DNA from: Xylanibacter ruminicola
GTDB taxonomy: Bacteria; Bacteroidota; Bacteroidia; Bacteroidales; Bacteroidaceae
DNA: 64,000 bases
Direction of reading: 5' to 3'
Assembly (NCBI RefSeq): GCF_900107775.1
Contig: NZ_FNRF01000002.1
Span: forward strand, 189,129 to 253,128
The translations under genes were made by a program, and so were the position numbers. Below are positions 34,655 to 41,446 of the stretch, one piece after another. Each line of letters opens with the position of its first letter. The first letter of the stretch is position 1. A model generated the notes under the pieces. It was not told where the DNA came from, searched no databases, and was given only the letters and a program-made list of their open reading frames with translations.

Positions 34655-35833
34655 ATGAAACTGTTATCAACTATCATACTTGCATTAAGCAGCCTGAATG
34701 GTTTGGCACAGAATAATGCCAACGATAATACGATGCCGTTTGTGTATCACGGCCATATCTATCTGCAGACTACCATTAACGATAATCTGCGCGTAAATAC
34801 GCTGTTTGATACAGGTGCCGCTAACATCTTTGGTATCGATAGTGTGGCACTTGCGCAATCATCCTGGCATCCGCAGAAAGTTGGTAAGGCCAGAGCTGGT
34901 GGTGCCGCAGGATCGACCATGGTACGTGTGATAGCCGATGGCACCAAGGTACAGATGGGAAATATGGTGCAGCAATATCAGATAGTGCCGATATTTAAGT
35001 TGCGCGACATTGTTAATCGCCATGTGGATGGTATCTGGGGCATCAAGGATATCTCGAAATATCAGCTCGAGATCAACTTCGAAAAGCAGTATCTTAAGCA
35101 GTACACCAGCACCAAGCCCAATACCGAGGGCTATCAGCAGTTACCCATAAAATACGAGAATAATAGGATTATGCTGCAGGCTGAGGTGCAGTTGGGCGGC
35201 AAGAAGATACGTGGCTGGTACTTGATGGATACGGGCAGTGGTGGTTCGGTTACCTTTACATCGGGTGCCGTGACCGAGTTCGCTCTTGATAAAATTGAAG
35301 GCAAGCGCTACCTGGCAGATATGGCTCAGCCTGGTATTGGCGATAAGGCGATGGAGACGTCGGTTGAGATGATGAGCGACCATATCCTAATAGGTGGCGA
35401 CACCATCCGTTATGCTGATATCAGCTATGTGCCTGAGGGGGTAGGGGCTATGAGCGACCGACCTTATCTGGGTATTATCGGTAACGACGTTTGGGATAGG
35501 TTTAATATCATTATCGATGCCAAGAAACAGATGCTTTATCTTCGCCGACATAAAGCCGATGACCCCATCGGTAAGAGATATGGTTATGGCTGGCGAAACC
35601 GTACGGATATCTGTCGTGGTTGGGTGGTGTTTTATATGAACCGTTCGAGCGAGGCCCACGAGGCTGGTGTGGAGATAGGCGACACGATTACCACCATTAA
35701 TGGTCGCGATGTAAAGGATTACAGCTGGGACGAGGAGGAAGCCCTGCACAAAGCACCACGCCACGAACTTGATATCGTGACGCCACAGGGCCAGCAAAAA
35801 CATGTGATACTTGAAGCAAAAGAATATTGGTAA
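34655..35833 (+). CDS. exported aspartyl protease with PDZ domain
   Basis: A 392-residue protein with a signal peptide (cleavage near NGLAQ). Two retropepsin-like lobes each carry a DTG motif: LFDTGAANIFGID near residue 50 and MDTGSGGSVTFTSG near residue 191. Residues ~310-390 form a PDZ domain (AGVEIGDTITTINGRDV). Such two-DTG proteins with PDZ domains are common in Bacteroidota and are presumed periplasmic peptidases; targets are unknown. The YbjQ gene follows after 21 bases and may be in the same transcript. Confidence 0.87.
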   Translation: MKLLSTIILALSSLNGLAQNNANDNTMPFVYHGHIYLQTTINDNLRVNTLFDTGAANIFGIDSVALAQSSWHPQKVGKARAGGAAGSTMVRVIADGTKVQMGNMVQQYQIVPIFKLRDIVNRHVDGIWGIKDISKYQLEINFEKQYLKQYTSTKPNTEGYQQLPIKYENNRIMLQAEVQLGGKKIRGWYLMDTGSGGSVTFTSGAVTEFALDKIEGKRYLADMAQPGIGDKAMETSVEMMSDHILIGGDTIRYADISYVPEGVGAMSDRPYLGIIGNDVWDRFNIIIDAKKQMLYLRRHKADDPIGKRYGYGWRNRTDICRGWVVFYMNRSSEAHEAGVEIGDTITTINGRDVKDYSWDEEEALHKAPRHELDIVTPQGQQKHVILEAKEYW

Positions 35834-35854
35834 TAATAACTTAATTTTTTAATT

Positions 35855-36172
35855 ATGGTACTTTCAACAACTCCAACAATCGAAGGTCACACTATCCGTG
35901 AGTATAAGGGTGTAGTGACAGGTGAAACAATCATCGGTGCAAACATGTTTAAGGACCTGTTTGCTGGTATTCGTGATATCGTAGGTGGTCGTGCCGGCAG
36001 CTATGAGAAAGTGTTGCGCGAGGCCAAGGACGAGGCTATGCGCGAGATGATGGAGCGCGCCCAGATGTTAGGTGCTAACGCCATTGTAGGCATCGATCTG
36101 GATTACGAGACCATCGGAGCCAACGGCTCTATGCTGATGGTAGCCGCCAGCGGCACAGCAGTTGTGCTATAG
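35855..36172 (+). CDS. YbjQ / UPF0145 family protein
   Basis: A 105-residue cytoplasmic protein of the YbjQ (UPF0145, once called heavy-metal-binding) family. Hallmarks are the [19 protein letters not shown] opening, [14 protein letters not shown] in the middle and [17 protein letters not shown] toward the end. Crystal structures of relatives are pentamers, but no function is established. It follows the aspartyl protease gene closely. Confidence 0.9.
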   Translation: MVLSTTPTIEGHTIREYKGVVTGETIIGANMFKDLFAGIRDIVGGRAGSYEKVLREAKDEAMREMMERAQMLGANAIVGIDLDYETIGANGSMLMVAASGTAVVL

Positions 36173-36198
36173 CTTTAACTACCATAGTTTAGCTAAAC

Positions 36199-36279
36199 AT
36201 ATCGCGAGCGATATTTGGTTAATTCTTATTAAAGTTTTAACTAAATCGCTTGCGATATAAATTATTCTATGTACCTTTG
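36199..36279 (+). promoter_or_regulatory. two palindromic operators and promoter of the DoxX-like gene
   Basis: Operator 1 is ATATCGCGAGCGATAT (36199-36214) and operator 2 is AAATCGCTTGCGATAT (36243-36258), 44 bases centre to centre. Operator 2 contains the TTG of the -33 box (36250-36252); 19 bases later is TACCTTTG (36272-36279). A bound protein would block RNA polymerase, so repression is likely. Nearly the same ~85-bp block occurs inverted at 39018-39098. A further palindrome, GTTTAGCTAAAC, lies at 36187-36198. Confidence 0.8.
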
Positions 36280-36313
36280 CAGCGCAATTAAGATAATAGG
36301 ATCAAAAAAACGA

Positions 36314-36751
36314 ATGAATATGAAGTACGTTAAGATTTTAGCACAAGTGCTGTTAGGTATGTTTATGACCTATGCAGGTTTTAGTCATCTGACAATTGCA
36401 CGTCAGGAGTTTGTGGCACAGGTGCCCACATGGTTACAGTTCTCGCCAGCGTTTACCGATTTTGTGGTACTGGCGTCGGGTGTAGTTGAGATTTGTCTGG
36501 GCCTGGGCATGCTGCTGATGTGGAAGAAGTATCGCCCTGTGGTAGGTGCGTTGCTGGCTCTCTTTTATGTTGCCATCTTCCCAGGTAACATCAATCAGTA
36601 CGTAAATCATATCGATGCCTTTAACCTGAATACCGATACGGCTCGTTTGGTAAGATTGTTCTTCCAGCCAGTACTGATAGTATGGGCATTATGGTCGACC
36701 GGTGGCTGGGCTTATTGCAAGCAACTATATAGCAAATGCGGAAACAAATAA
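36314..36751 (+). CDS. DoxX-family membrane protein
   Basis: A 145-residue protein with four membrane helices. The opening (KILAQVLLGMFMTYAGFSHL), the central helix pair around GVVEICLGLGMLL and FPGNINQYVNH, and the final FFQPVLIVWALW are typical of DoxX/DoxD-like quinol- or redox-linked membrane proteins. The exact role of this subgroup is unknown. It is controlled by the two-operator promoter at 36199-36279, shared in sequence with the rubrerythrin/radical SAM pair, so a redox or oxidative-stress job is plausible. Met 36314 or 36320 may be the start. Confidence 0.82.
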   Translation: MNMKYVKILAQVLLGMFMTYAGFSHLTIARQEFVAQVPTWLQFSPAFTDFVVLASGVVEICLGLGMLLMWKKYRPVVGALLALFYVAIFPGNINQYVNHIDAFNLNTDTARLVRLFFQPVLIVWALWSTGGWAYCKQLYSKCGNK

Positions 36752-36891
36752 ATAAGCAGAATCATTGAACAAATAAAATGCAGACCTTTGGTACGAATCC
36801 TGAAAAATATACAATGAATGTTATAGGATTTGGGCATAAGGAAATAATACGTTACCTTTGCCAGCGAAATTATTCAATCAAAATAACAAAA

Positions 36892-37374
36892 ATGAAGAAG
36901 ATAATTTTAACTATGACTATTGCTTTTGCGGCAGTAGTAAATGTATGCGGTCAGAGTGAACTTATTGGTCGAGTGTATCATTGCGACAATATGTTTGCTG
37001 CAGGTATTAAAGAGGTAAAGGCGCAAGCCGACAAAAATGAAATGAGCAATATCCAAGCCATCACAAGCGCTATTACAGCCAAAAGAACGGTAAAGTTCAT
37101 AGATGGGAAAACGGCGCACGTAACCACCGTCTTGAAATTCGATGAAGATAAAGCCAAAGCCAATGGCGCCTCATGGTTTTATCGTAAGATGGCGAAAATG
37201 AAATTTAAAACAGGACAATCGAGTGGAAATACCAGCTATACTATTAAAGGAAATAAGTTAACCATCATCAGTGTAAAAAGCCAAAAGCCCATTAACTACG
37301 AGCTGAGTCAGGATGGACAGACGCTTACCGAAATCAGTAGCAGTCCACAAGCTATATTAAAACGCATCAAATAA
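36892..37374 (+). CDS. exported protein of unknown function
   Basis: A 160-residue protein with a signal peptide (MKKIILTMTIAFAAVVNVCG). I do not recognise the mature part. It is basic, with several short strands (KRTVKFIDGKTAHVTTVLKF, TSYTIKGNKLTIISV) that look like a small lipocalin- or META-like beta-barrel. A promoter box TACCTTTG lies at 36853-36860, 31 bases before the ATG. It sits between the DoxX-like gene and the radical SAM/rubrerythrin pair but lacks the palindromic operators, so it is not clearly part of that regulon. Confidence 0.6.
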   Translation: MKKIILTMTIAFAAVVNVCGQSELIGRVYHCDNMFAAGIKEVKAQADKNEMSNIQAITSAITAKRTVKFIDGKTAHVTTVLKFDEDKAKANGASWFYRKMAKMKFKTGQSSGNTSYTIKGNKLTIISVKSQKPINYELSQDGQTLTEISSSPQAILKRIK

Positions 37375-37382
37375 TATAAAAA

Positions 37383-37420
37383 GGGCTTGCCATATTACAA
37401 CGGCAAGCCCCTCTTTTTTC
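37383..37420. terminator. bidirectional terminator
   Basis: GGGCTTGCC (37383-37391) pairs with GGCAAGCCC (37402-37410), followed by CTCTTTTTT. A-rich sequence on the other side lets it serve the minus-strand radical SAM gene too. Confidence 0.85.
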
Positions 37421-37447
37421 AATCCATTAATCAATATATGAGCTTAT

Positions 37448-38554
37448 TTATTTGTTCATCATCTGCTCTATTTCTTCGCGATGCTCAAAAAGAGTGCAAC
37501 CGCCGGTGTGCTCCCAACCTAATGCGCGGGCAGTTCGAATCTTCTTGAATAAAGGTGATTTAAGTGCCTGGCGTACACCAAGTTCTACTACGTTACTATC
37601 GCTAAATGGCGAGAACGGACAGGGCTCGGCCGATCCATCGGGACCTATATGGAAGAAGCCGCGACCTGAGGCCAAACAGCCACCTAAAGCCTTCTCGTCG
37701 CCAGGGAACGACAGGAAGATGATATCCTGATAAGTTGTGCGGCGTTCTTCGAGTACCTGTTCCATCTGGGCCACATGTGCATCGCTAAATGCCAAATGCT
37801 CAGTGCCTGGTTCGGTGGGCACATACTCGATATAGAACACAATCTTACAACCATAGTCGCGCAGCTGATTAATGAAATCAGCAGATGTAACCAACTGCAT
37901 GTTCTCGGTAGTAACGGTGATGCTGGTACCGAAGAAGAGATTCTCGGACTTCAACATCTCCATCGACTGCATAGCACGTTTAAATACTCCCTGACCACGA
38001 CGCTCGTCGGTACCGATGGCAGTACCCTCAAGACTGATGATGGGCACCATGTTCAGATTCTTGCGCAGAAACTCCAAGTACGATGGACCAATCAGTGTGC
38101 CATTGGTGAAAATGGGGAATATCATGTCCTTAACCTCGGCCACTTGCTCCAGAATATCCTTGCGCATCATAGGCTCGCCACCGGCCAGCAGCGAGAAGTT
38201 GATACCCATCTCAGCAGCCTCTTCAAAAATGTGACGCCACTGTTCAGGAGTAAGTGTGGCCTTGCGATCGGCCTCGTTATCCTCGGCTATTCCATTGGAA
38301 CGGGCATAGCAACCCTTGCAATGCAGATTGCAGGTGGTTGAGATACTGCTAATTAAGAAAGGTGGCACATCCAAGCCTTCGCTCTCGGCCATCTTCTTAC
38401 GGCGTTTCTCCGATTTCTCGAACAGGCGCTGCATCTTGAAGGCAAACTTCGCTTCACGGGGATTGCTCAGCACATTCTTATAGGCTGTAGCCATGATATT
38501 GCGAATGCTGCCATTCATGTACTCTGCCAAATTGATGGCACTCTGACTTTCCAT
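37448..38554 (-). CDS. radical SAM protein with SPASM-like C-terminus
   Basis: A 368-residue protein. The 4Fe-4S/AdoMet motif CNLHCKGC (CxxxCxxC) is near residue 74, followed by LLAGGEPMM, the GGE motif that binds the AdoMet methionine. Later cysteines (GGCLASGRGFFHIGPDGSAEPCPFSP and a final C) suggest an auxiliary cluster, as in SPASM proteins that modify peptides or proteins. It lies six bases after the rubrerythrin-like gene, same strand, so the pair form one operon behind operator 39018-39098. A substrate is not evident; no precursor-peptide gene was found next to it. Confidence 0.85.
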   Translation of the reverse strand: MESQSAINLAEYMNGSIRNIMATAYKNVLSNPREAKFAFKMQRLFEKSEKRRKKMAESEGLDVPPFLISSISTTCNLHCKGCYARSNGIAEDNEADRKATLTPEQWRHIFEEAAEMGINFSLLAGGEPMMRKDILEQVAEVKDMIFPIFTNGTLIGPSYLEFLRKNLNMVPIISLEGTAIGTDERRGQGVFKRAMQSMEMLKSENLFFGTSITVTTENMQLVTSADFINQLRDYGCKIVFYIEYVPTEPGTEHLAFSDAHVAQMEQVLEERRTTYQDIIFLSFPGDEKALGGCLASGRGFFHIGPDGSAEPCPFSPFSDSNVVELGVRQALKSPLFKKIRTARALGWEHTGGCTLFEHREEIEQMMNK

Positions 38555-38560
38555 ACTGAT

Positions 38561-38965
38561 TTATTTTTTATACTTGCTAATCAACTCTGTAAGCGTATCA
38601 CCATGATGACGCTCCTGCTTGGCAAACACATCCATCTCGTCGGCAGCTTCATCCAGTCCTATAGCACGTAATGCCTGGGCAAACTGGTTTACCTGCTGTT
38701 CGCCGTGATATTCACCCTTGGCAAAGTTCTCGGCAATCTTCCAGATATCGCTATCGTACTTAGCCATCAGTGTAGCATAGAATCCTGCATGCACTGCCTC
38801 TTGATTCGCCATCTCGATAAACGTAGTCGAAACCTCTTCGGGATAACCTTGTTCGCGCGCCATTCGAGCCAGCGCATAATAAACCATTACTCCCTGCGCC
38901 TCGGCCTTAGCAGCTCCATCGCACAGCTTTTCAAAATCGGTATCTTTCGTTTTTCCGTAAATCAT
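38561..38965 (-). CDS. rubrerythrin / ferritin-like di-iron protein
   Basis: A 134-residue four-helix protein. Two Glu/His sets are seen: KAEAQGVMVYYALARMA, then NQEAVHAGFYATLMAKY (ExxH), and QERHHGDTLTELI. This is the ferritin-like di-iron site. There is no C-terminal rubredoxin domain, so it is the short type. It probably reduces peroxide or handles iron under stress. The frame extends 13 codons upstream but the Met at 38965 fits the promoter and family better. It leads the operon with the radical SAM gene. Confidence 0.84.
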   Translation of the reverse strand: MIYGKTKDTDFEKLCDGAAKAEAQGVMVYYALARMAREQGYPEEVSTTFIEMANQEAVHAGFYATLMAKYDSDIWKIAENFAKGEYHGEQQVNQFAQALRAIGLDEAADEMDVFAKQERHHGDTLTELISKYKK

Positions 38966-39017
38966 TGTACTTAATATATATTGTTGTTTTTGTGATGTTA
39001 TCAACTAAAAAGCGATG

Positions 39018-39098
39018 CAAAGGTAACAAGAATAATTTATATCGCAAGCGATTTAGATAATACTTTAAGAAGAATTAACTAAATATCGCTTGCGATAT
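39018..39098 (-). promoter_or_regulatory. two palindromic operators and promoter of the rubrerythrin/radical SAM operon
   Basis: On the minus strand: distal operator ATATCGCAAGCGATAT (39098-39083), proximal operator AAATCGCTTGCGATAT (39054-39039) with the TTG of -33 inside it, 19 bases, then TACCTTTG (39025-39018). Operator spacing is 44 bases, exactly as at 36199-36258. The region between proximal operator and -7 box is almost identical to that at the DoxX-like gene. Confidence 0.8.
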
Positions 39099-39117
39099 GA
39101 ATAACAATATATATGTA

Positions 39118-39864
39118 TTATCTTCTTTTTTTAGGTGCTACTTTACGTTTGGGAGTAGCTTTTGGAGCAGGTGGGGCAGGGAGGTCCTTAGTAACGGTGG
39201 CCTTCAGAATACGGATATCCTCTAAGGGGCGATCGTTCTTATCTACGGCCACACCTTGGATAGCTTCGACTACATCCAAACCCTCGATAATCTCACCAAA
39301 AACAGTGTACTGGCCATCGAGATGGGGCGTGCCACCGATGGTTTTATATACCTCGCGCATCTCAGGGGTAATTTTTACCTGTCCGTCAGTTATCGAGTCG
39401 ATCTTCTGCTGGGTATAATCCAGTCGGCGATCGTCGTACACCTTGCCCCAAACCATGTAGAACTGACTGGCACCAGAACGGCGCTCTGGATTCTTTTCGT
39501 CGCCCTCGCGTGCAGCGGCTACCACACCACGACGATGGAATATTTTAGGCAGGCGGAACTCTGCCTCGGTGGTATAGTCGTAATCACCTGAACCTAACAA
39601 CTGTCCGGGTTTGGCTTTCTTACTAAAGATATCGCCCGTTTGGATCATAAAATCCTTAATCACACGATGGAACAACAGCGAATCGTACGAGCCCATTTTG
39701 GTAAGCTTCAAGAAGTTGTCGCGGTGCTGTGGTGTCTCGTCGTAGAGTGCGATACGGATGTTGCCCTTCGTGGTTTCGAAGAGTACTTCGGTGGTTGAAG
39801 TCTGAGCGCAGAGCTGGCTCCAAGCCAGACCCAAAGCGCAAGCTAAAATAGAAATACGTTTCAT
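39118..39864 (-). CDS. exported cyclophilin-type peptidyl-prolyl isomerase
   Basis: A 248-residue protein with a signal peptide (cleavage near QLCAQ). The cyclophilin core spans residues ~25-215: TTKGNIRIALYDETPQHRDNF, FHRVIKDFMIQTGD with the active Arg and Phe, SGASQFYMVWG, and YTVFGEIIEGLDVV. The C-terminal ~35 residues are a Pro/Ala/Lys tail (PAPPAPKATPKRK). It should help fold exported proteins in the periplasm. It overlaps the end of the LytTR gene by four bases (ATGA), so the two form an operon. Confidence 0.92.
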   Translation of the reverse strand: MKRISILACALGLAWSQLCAQTSTTEVLFETTKGNIRIALYDETPQHRDNFLKLTKMGSYDSLLFHRVIKDFMIQTGDIFSKKAKPGQLLGSGDYDYTTEAEFRLPKIFHRRGVVAAAREGDEKNPERRSGASQFYMVWGKVYDDRRLDYTQQKIDSITDGQVKITPEMREVYKTIGGTPHLDGQYTVFGEIIEGLDVVEAIQGVAVDKNDRPLEDIRILKATVTKDLPAPPAPKATPKRKVAPKKRR

Positions 39865-40766
39865 ATTGAATGTTTTTTTATTTTTTCCTTGAAAATGGAA
39901 ACATTTGACTTTGATACCGGCAGAATTTTGTCGGTACTGAACAGTTCTACTTTGTAGCCAGCGGCATTGCCGGATATTTGTGTGATGTAATTGATATTGA
40001 CCATGAATGCGCGGTGGATACGGAAGATGTAAGGGTAGGGTGCCAGTATGTCCTCGATGTCTTTCAGAGTGCTTCGCAAACGTTTCTGGCGTAACTCTGA
40101 ATCATCAAAATACTCGACATTCAGGTAGTTGCCCATCGACTCTATATATAGAATATCCTGTGGATCCACTATCAGCGTGTCATTCCGATAGCAACTGATC
40201 GTAATCTTACTGGATGCACCTTCAGCTTGCGGCTTGAGGTAGTTCTGCTCAGTCTCAAGTGCAGAGTTAATCTCCTGCAGTTCGCTGATGACGTATTTCT
40301 GCATGCGCAGATGAGTGACGAATAGCATGTAGGCTAATAAAAACGAGCCAACAAACAAGGCCTCCATCAGATCGCACATGATGCAATAAAGAGAGAATTG
40401 GCCCTGCTCGTCAAACCAGATTGTGCGCCATCCGCTCCATCCATTACTTACTATAGAAAAAAATTCTCCATCGAAAAGCGCATTGAGCACAATGCAGGGT
40501 ATAAAGATATGTAGAAGGCGACGTATCTGATATTCGCGTGGCATGGAATAATCGCACGGCAGATGAAATCTCCATGTGGTGACGACTTCGCACAACATGA
40601 AAATCACAAAAAACGATATCGCCTCTAACCCAAACCACAAGTAGGCATGCGGGGTGGTCTTGATAAAATCACGGGTGTTGAATGGTTCGAGCGTGACAAT
40701 CATCAAGAATAGACCGATGCTGAAAATGAGATAGTCTTTGATAATGACCTTGGGTATCTGTTTCAT
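39861..40766 (-). CDS. membrane-bound LytTR transcription regulator
   Basis: A 301-residue protein. Residues ~10-160 contain four or five membrane helices, followed by a short coiled-coil-like stretch (residues ~160-185). The C-terminal ~105 residues are a LytTR DNA-binding domain: ILYIESMGNYLNVEYF, LRSTLKDIEDIL, FRIHRAFMVNINYI and ILPVSKSNVSIFKE. No kinase or receiver is attached, so the membrane part probably senses a signal directly. It is divergent from the TonB-receptor locus, and 9-bp direct repeats 21 bp apart between them (40859 and 40880) are its likely binding site. Confidence 0.9.
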   Translation of the reverse strand: MKQIPKVIIKDYLIFSIGLFLMIVTLEPFNTRDFIKTTPHAYLWFGLEAISFFVIFMLCEVVTTWRFHLPCDYSMPREYQIRRLLHIFIPCIVLNALFDGEFFSIVSNGWSGWRTIWFDEQGQFSLYCIMCDLMEALFVGSFLLAYMLFVTHLRMQKYVISELQEINSALETEQNYLKPQAEGASSKITISCYRNDTLIVDPQDILYIESMGNYLNVEYFDDSELRQKRLRSTLKDIEDILAPYPYIFRIHRAFMVNINYITQISGNAAGYKVELFSTDKILPVSKSNVSIFKEKIKKHSI

Positions 40767-40795
40767 TTCTCTCGTATGATATGTTTAATTTGGTG

Positions 40796-40971
40796 CAAAG
40801 GTAGCTATTTCTTTTATAATAATTGCACAAAACACTGAAAAAATAAGGGTTTGGGGATGAATGGAAAGGATTCGTACACGAATGGAAAATCACGCGTCCC
40901 AAAGTATTCATCCCCAAAATGGTGCATCTGTCCCAGTTATTTGGATGGTATTATTATTCCTTTTATCTTTG
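40796..40971. promoter_or_regulatory. divergent control region: LytTR-type direct repeats, inverted repeat, two promoters
   Basis: TACCTTTG on the minus strand (40803-40796) serves the LytTR gene. TTTG (40940-40943), 20 bases, TATCTTTG (40964-40971) serves the receptor locus. Between them GAATGGAAA occurs at 40859-40867 and 40880-40888 (21 bases start to start, as for LytTR sites), inside a perfect 13-bp inverted repeat TTTGGGGATGAAT (40850-40862) / ATTCATCCCCAAA (40906-40918). Confidence 0.6.
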
Positions 40972-41035
40972 CCGCGGTTTTTCTGCGGTGATTGAAGTGC
41001 TACAGTTATTATAAATAGATAAAATAGGATTAGAA

Positions 41036-41389
41036 ATGAAACTTAAAATGCATGTTAAATGCCATGTCTTCATCGTATTCATGATGTTGTTGGCCAGTGC
41101 TCCTGCTGCTATATCGGCGCAGGACGAAGTGAATGATTCGTCTGCTCACAGTCGTCTGGATGAAGTGCAGCAACTTGAAGAAGTAGTTGTTACAGCTCCA
41201 GTCAGAAGTAAGGTGAAATCCAATCCTGTTAAAACCTGCAAAGTGGAATCAGATTCAGGGCATGTAGAAAGGGGGGATGATAAGCTTTGCAATCTCTCTG
41301 AAAAGATGGAATACGCCCCAAGCGTAGGAGATGTTTTGATAACGCTAATCATTTTTATTATAATAGTTATGCATCTTTTTTTGCTGTAA
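41036..41389 (+). CDS. truncated copy of the TonB receptor N-terminus ending in a membrane helix
   Basis: A 117-residue protein. Residues 1-~60 nearly repeat the signal peptide and TonB-box region of the receptor at 41447 (HSRLDEVQQLEEVVVTAPVR). Then similarity fades, and the last ~22 residues are a strong hydrophobic helix (VGDVLITLIIFIIIVMHLFLL). So it lacks the plug and barrel but gains a membrane anchor. It could be a relic of duplication, or a small membrane protein that uses a TonB-box-like segment. The same promoter at 40940-40971 would drive it together with the receptor, 57 bases downstream. Confidence 0.6.
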   Translation: MKLKMHVKCHVFIVFMMLLASAPAAISAQDEVNDSSAHSRLDEVQQLEEVVVTAPVRSKVKSNPVKTCKVESDSGHVERGDDKLCNLSEKMEYAPSVGDVLITLIIFIIIVMHLFLL

Positions 41390-41446
41390 CTTACTCTGTT
41401 GTGAATGATGTGCTAAAGTATATATTCTTTTTGAAATGAAATATAA

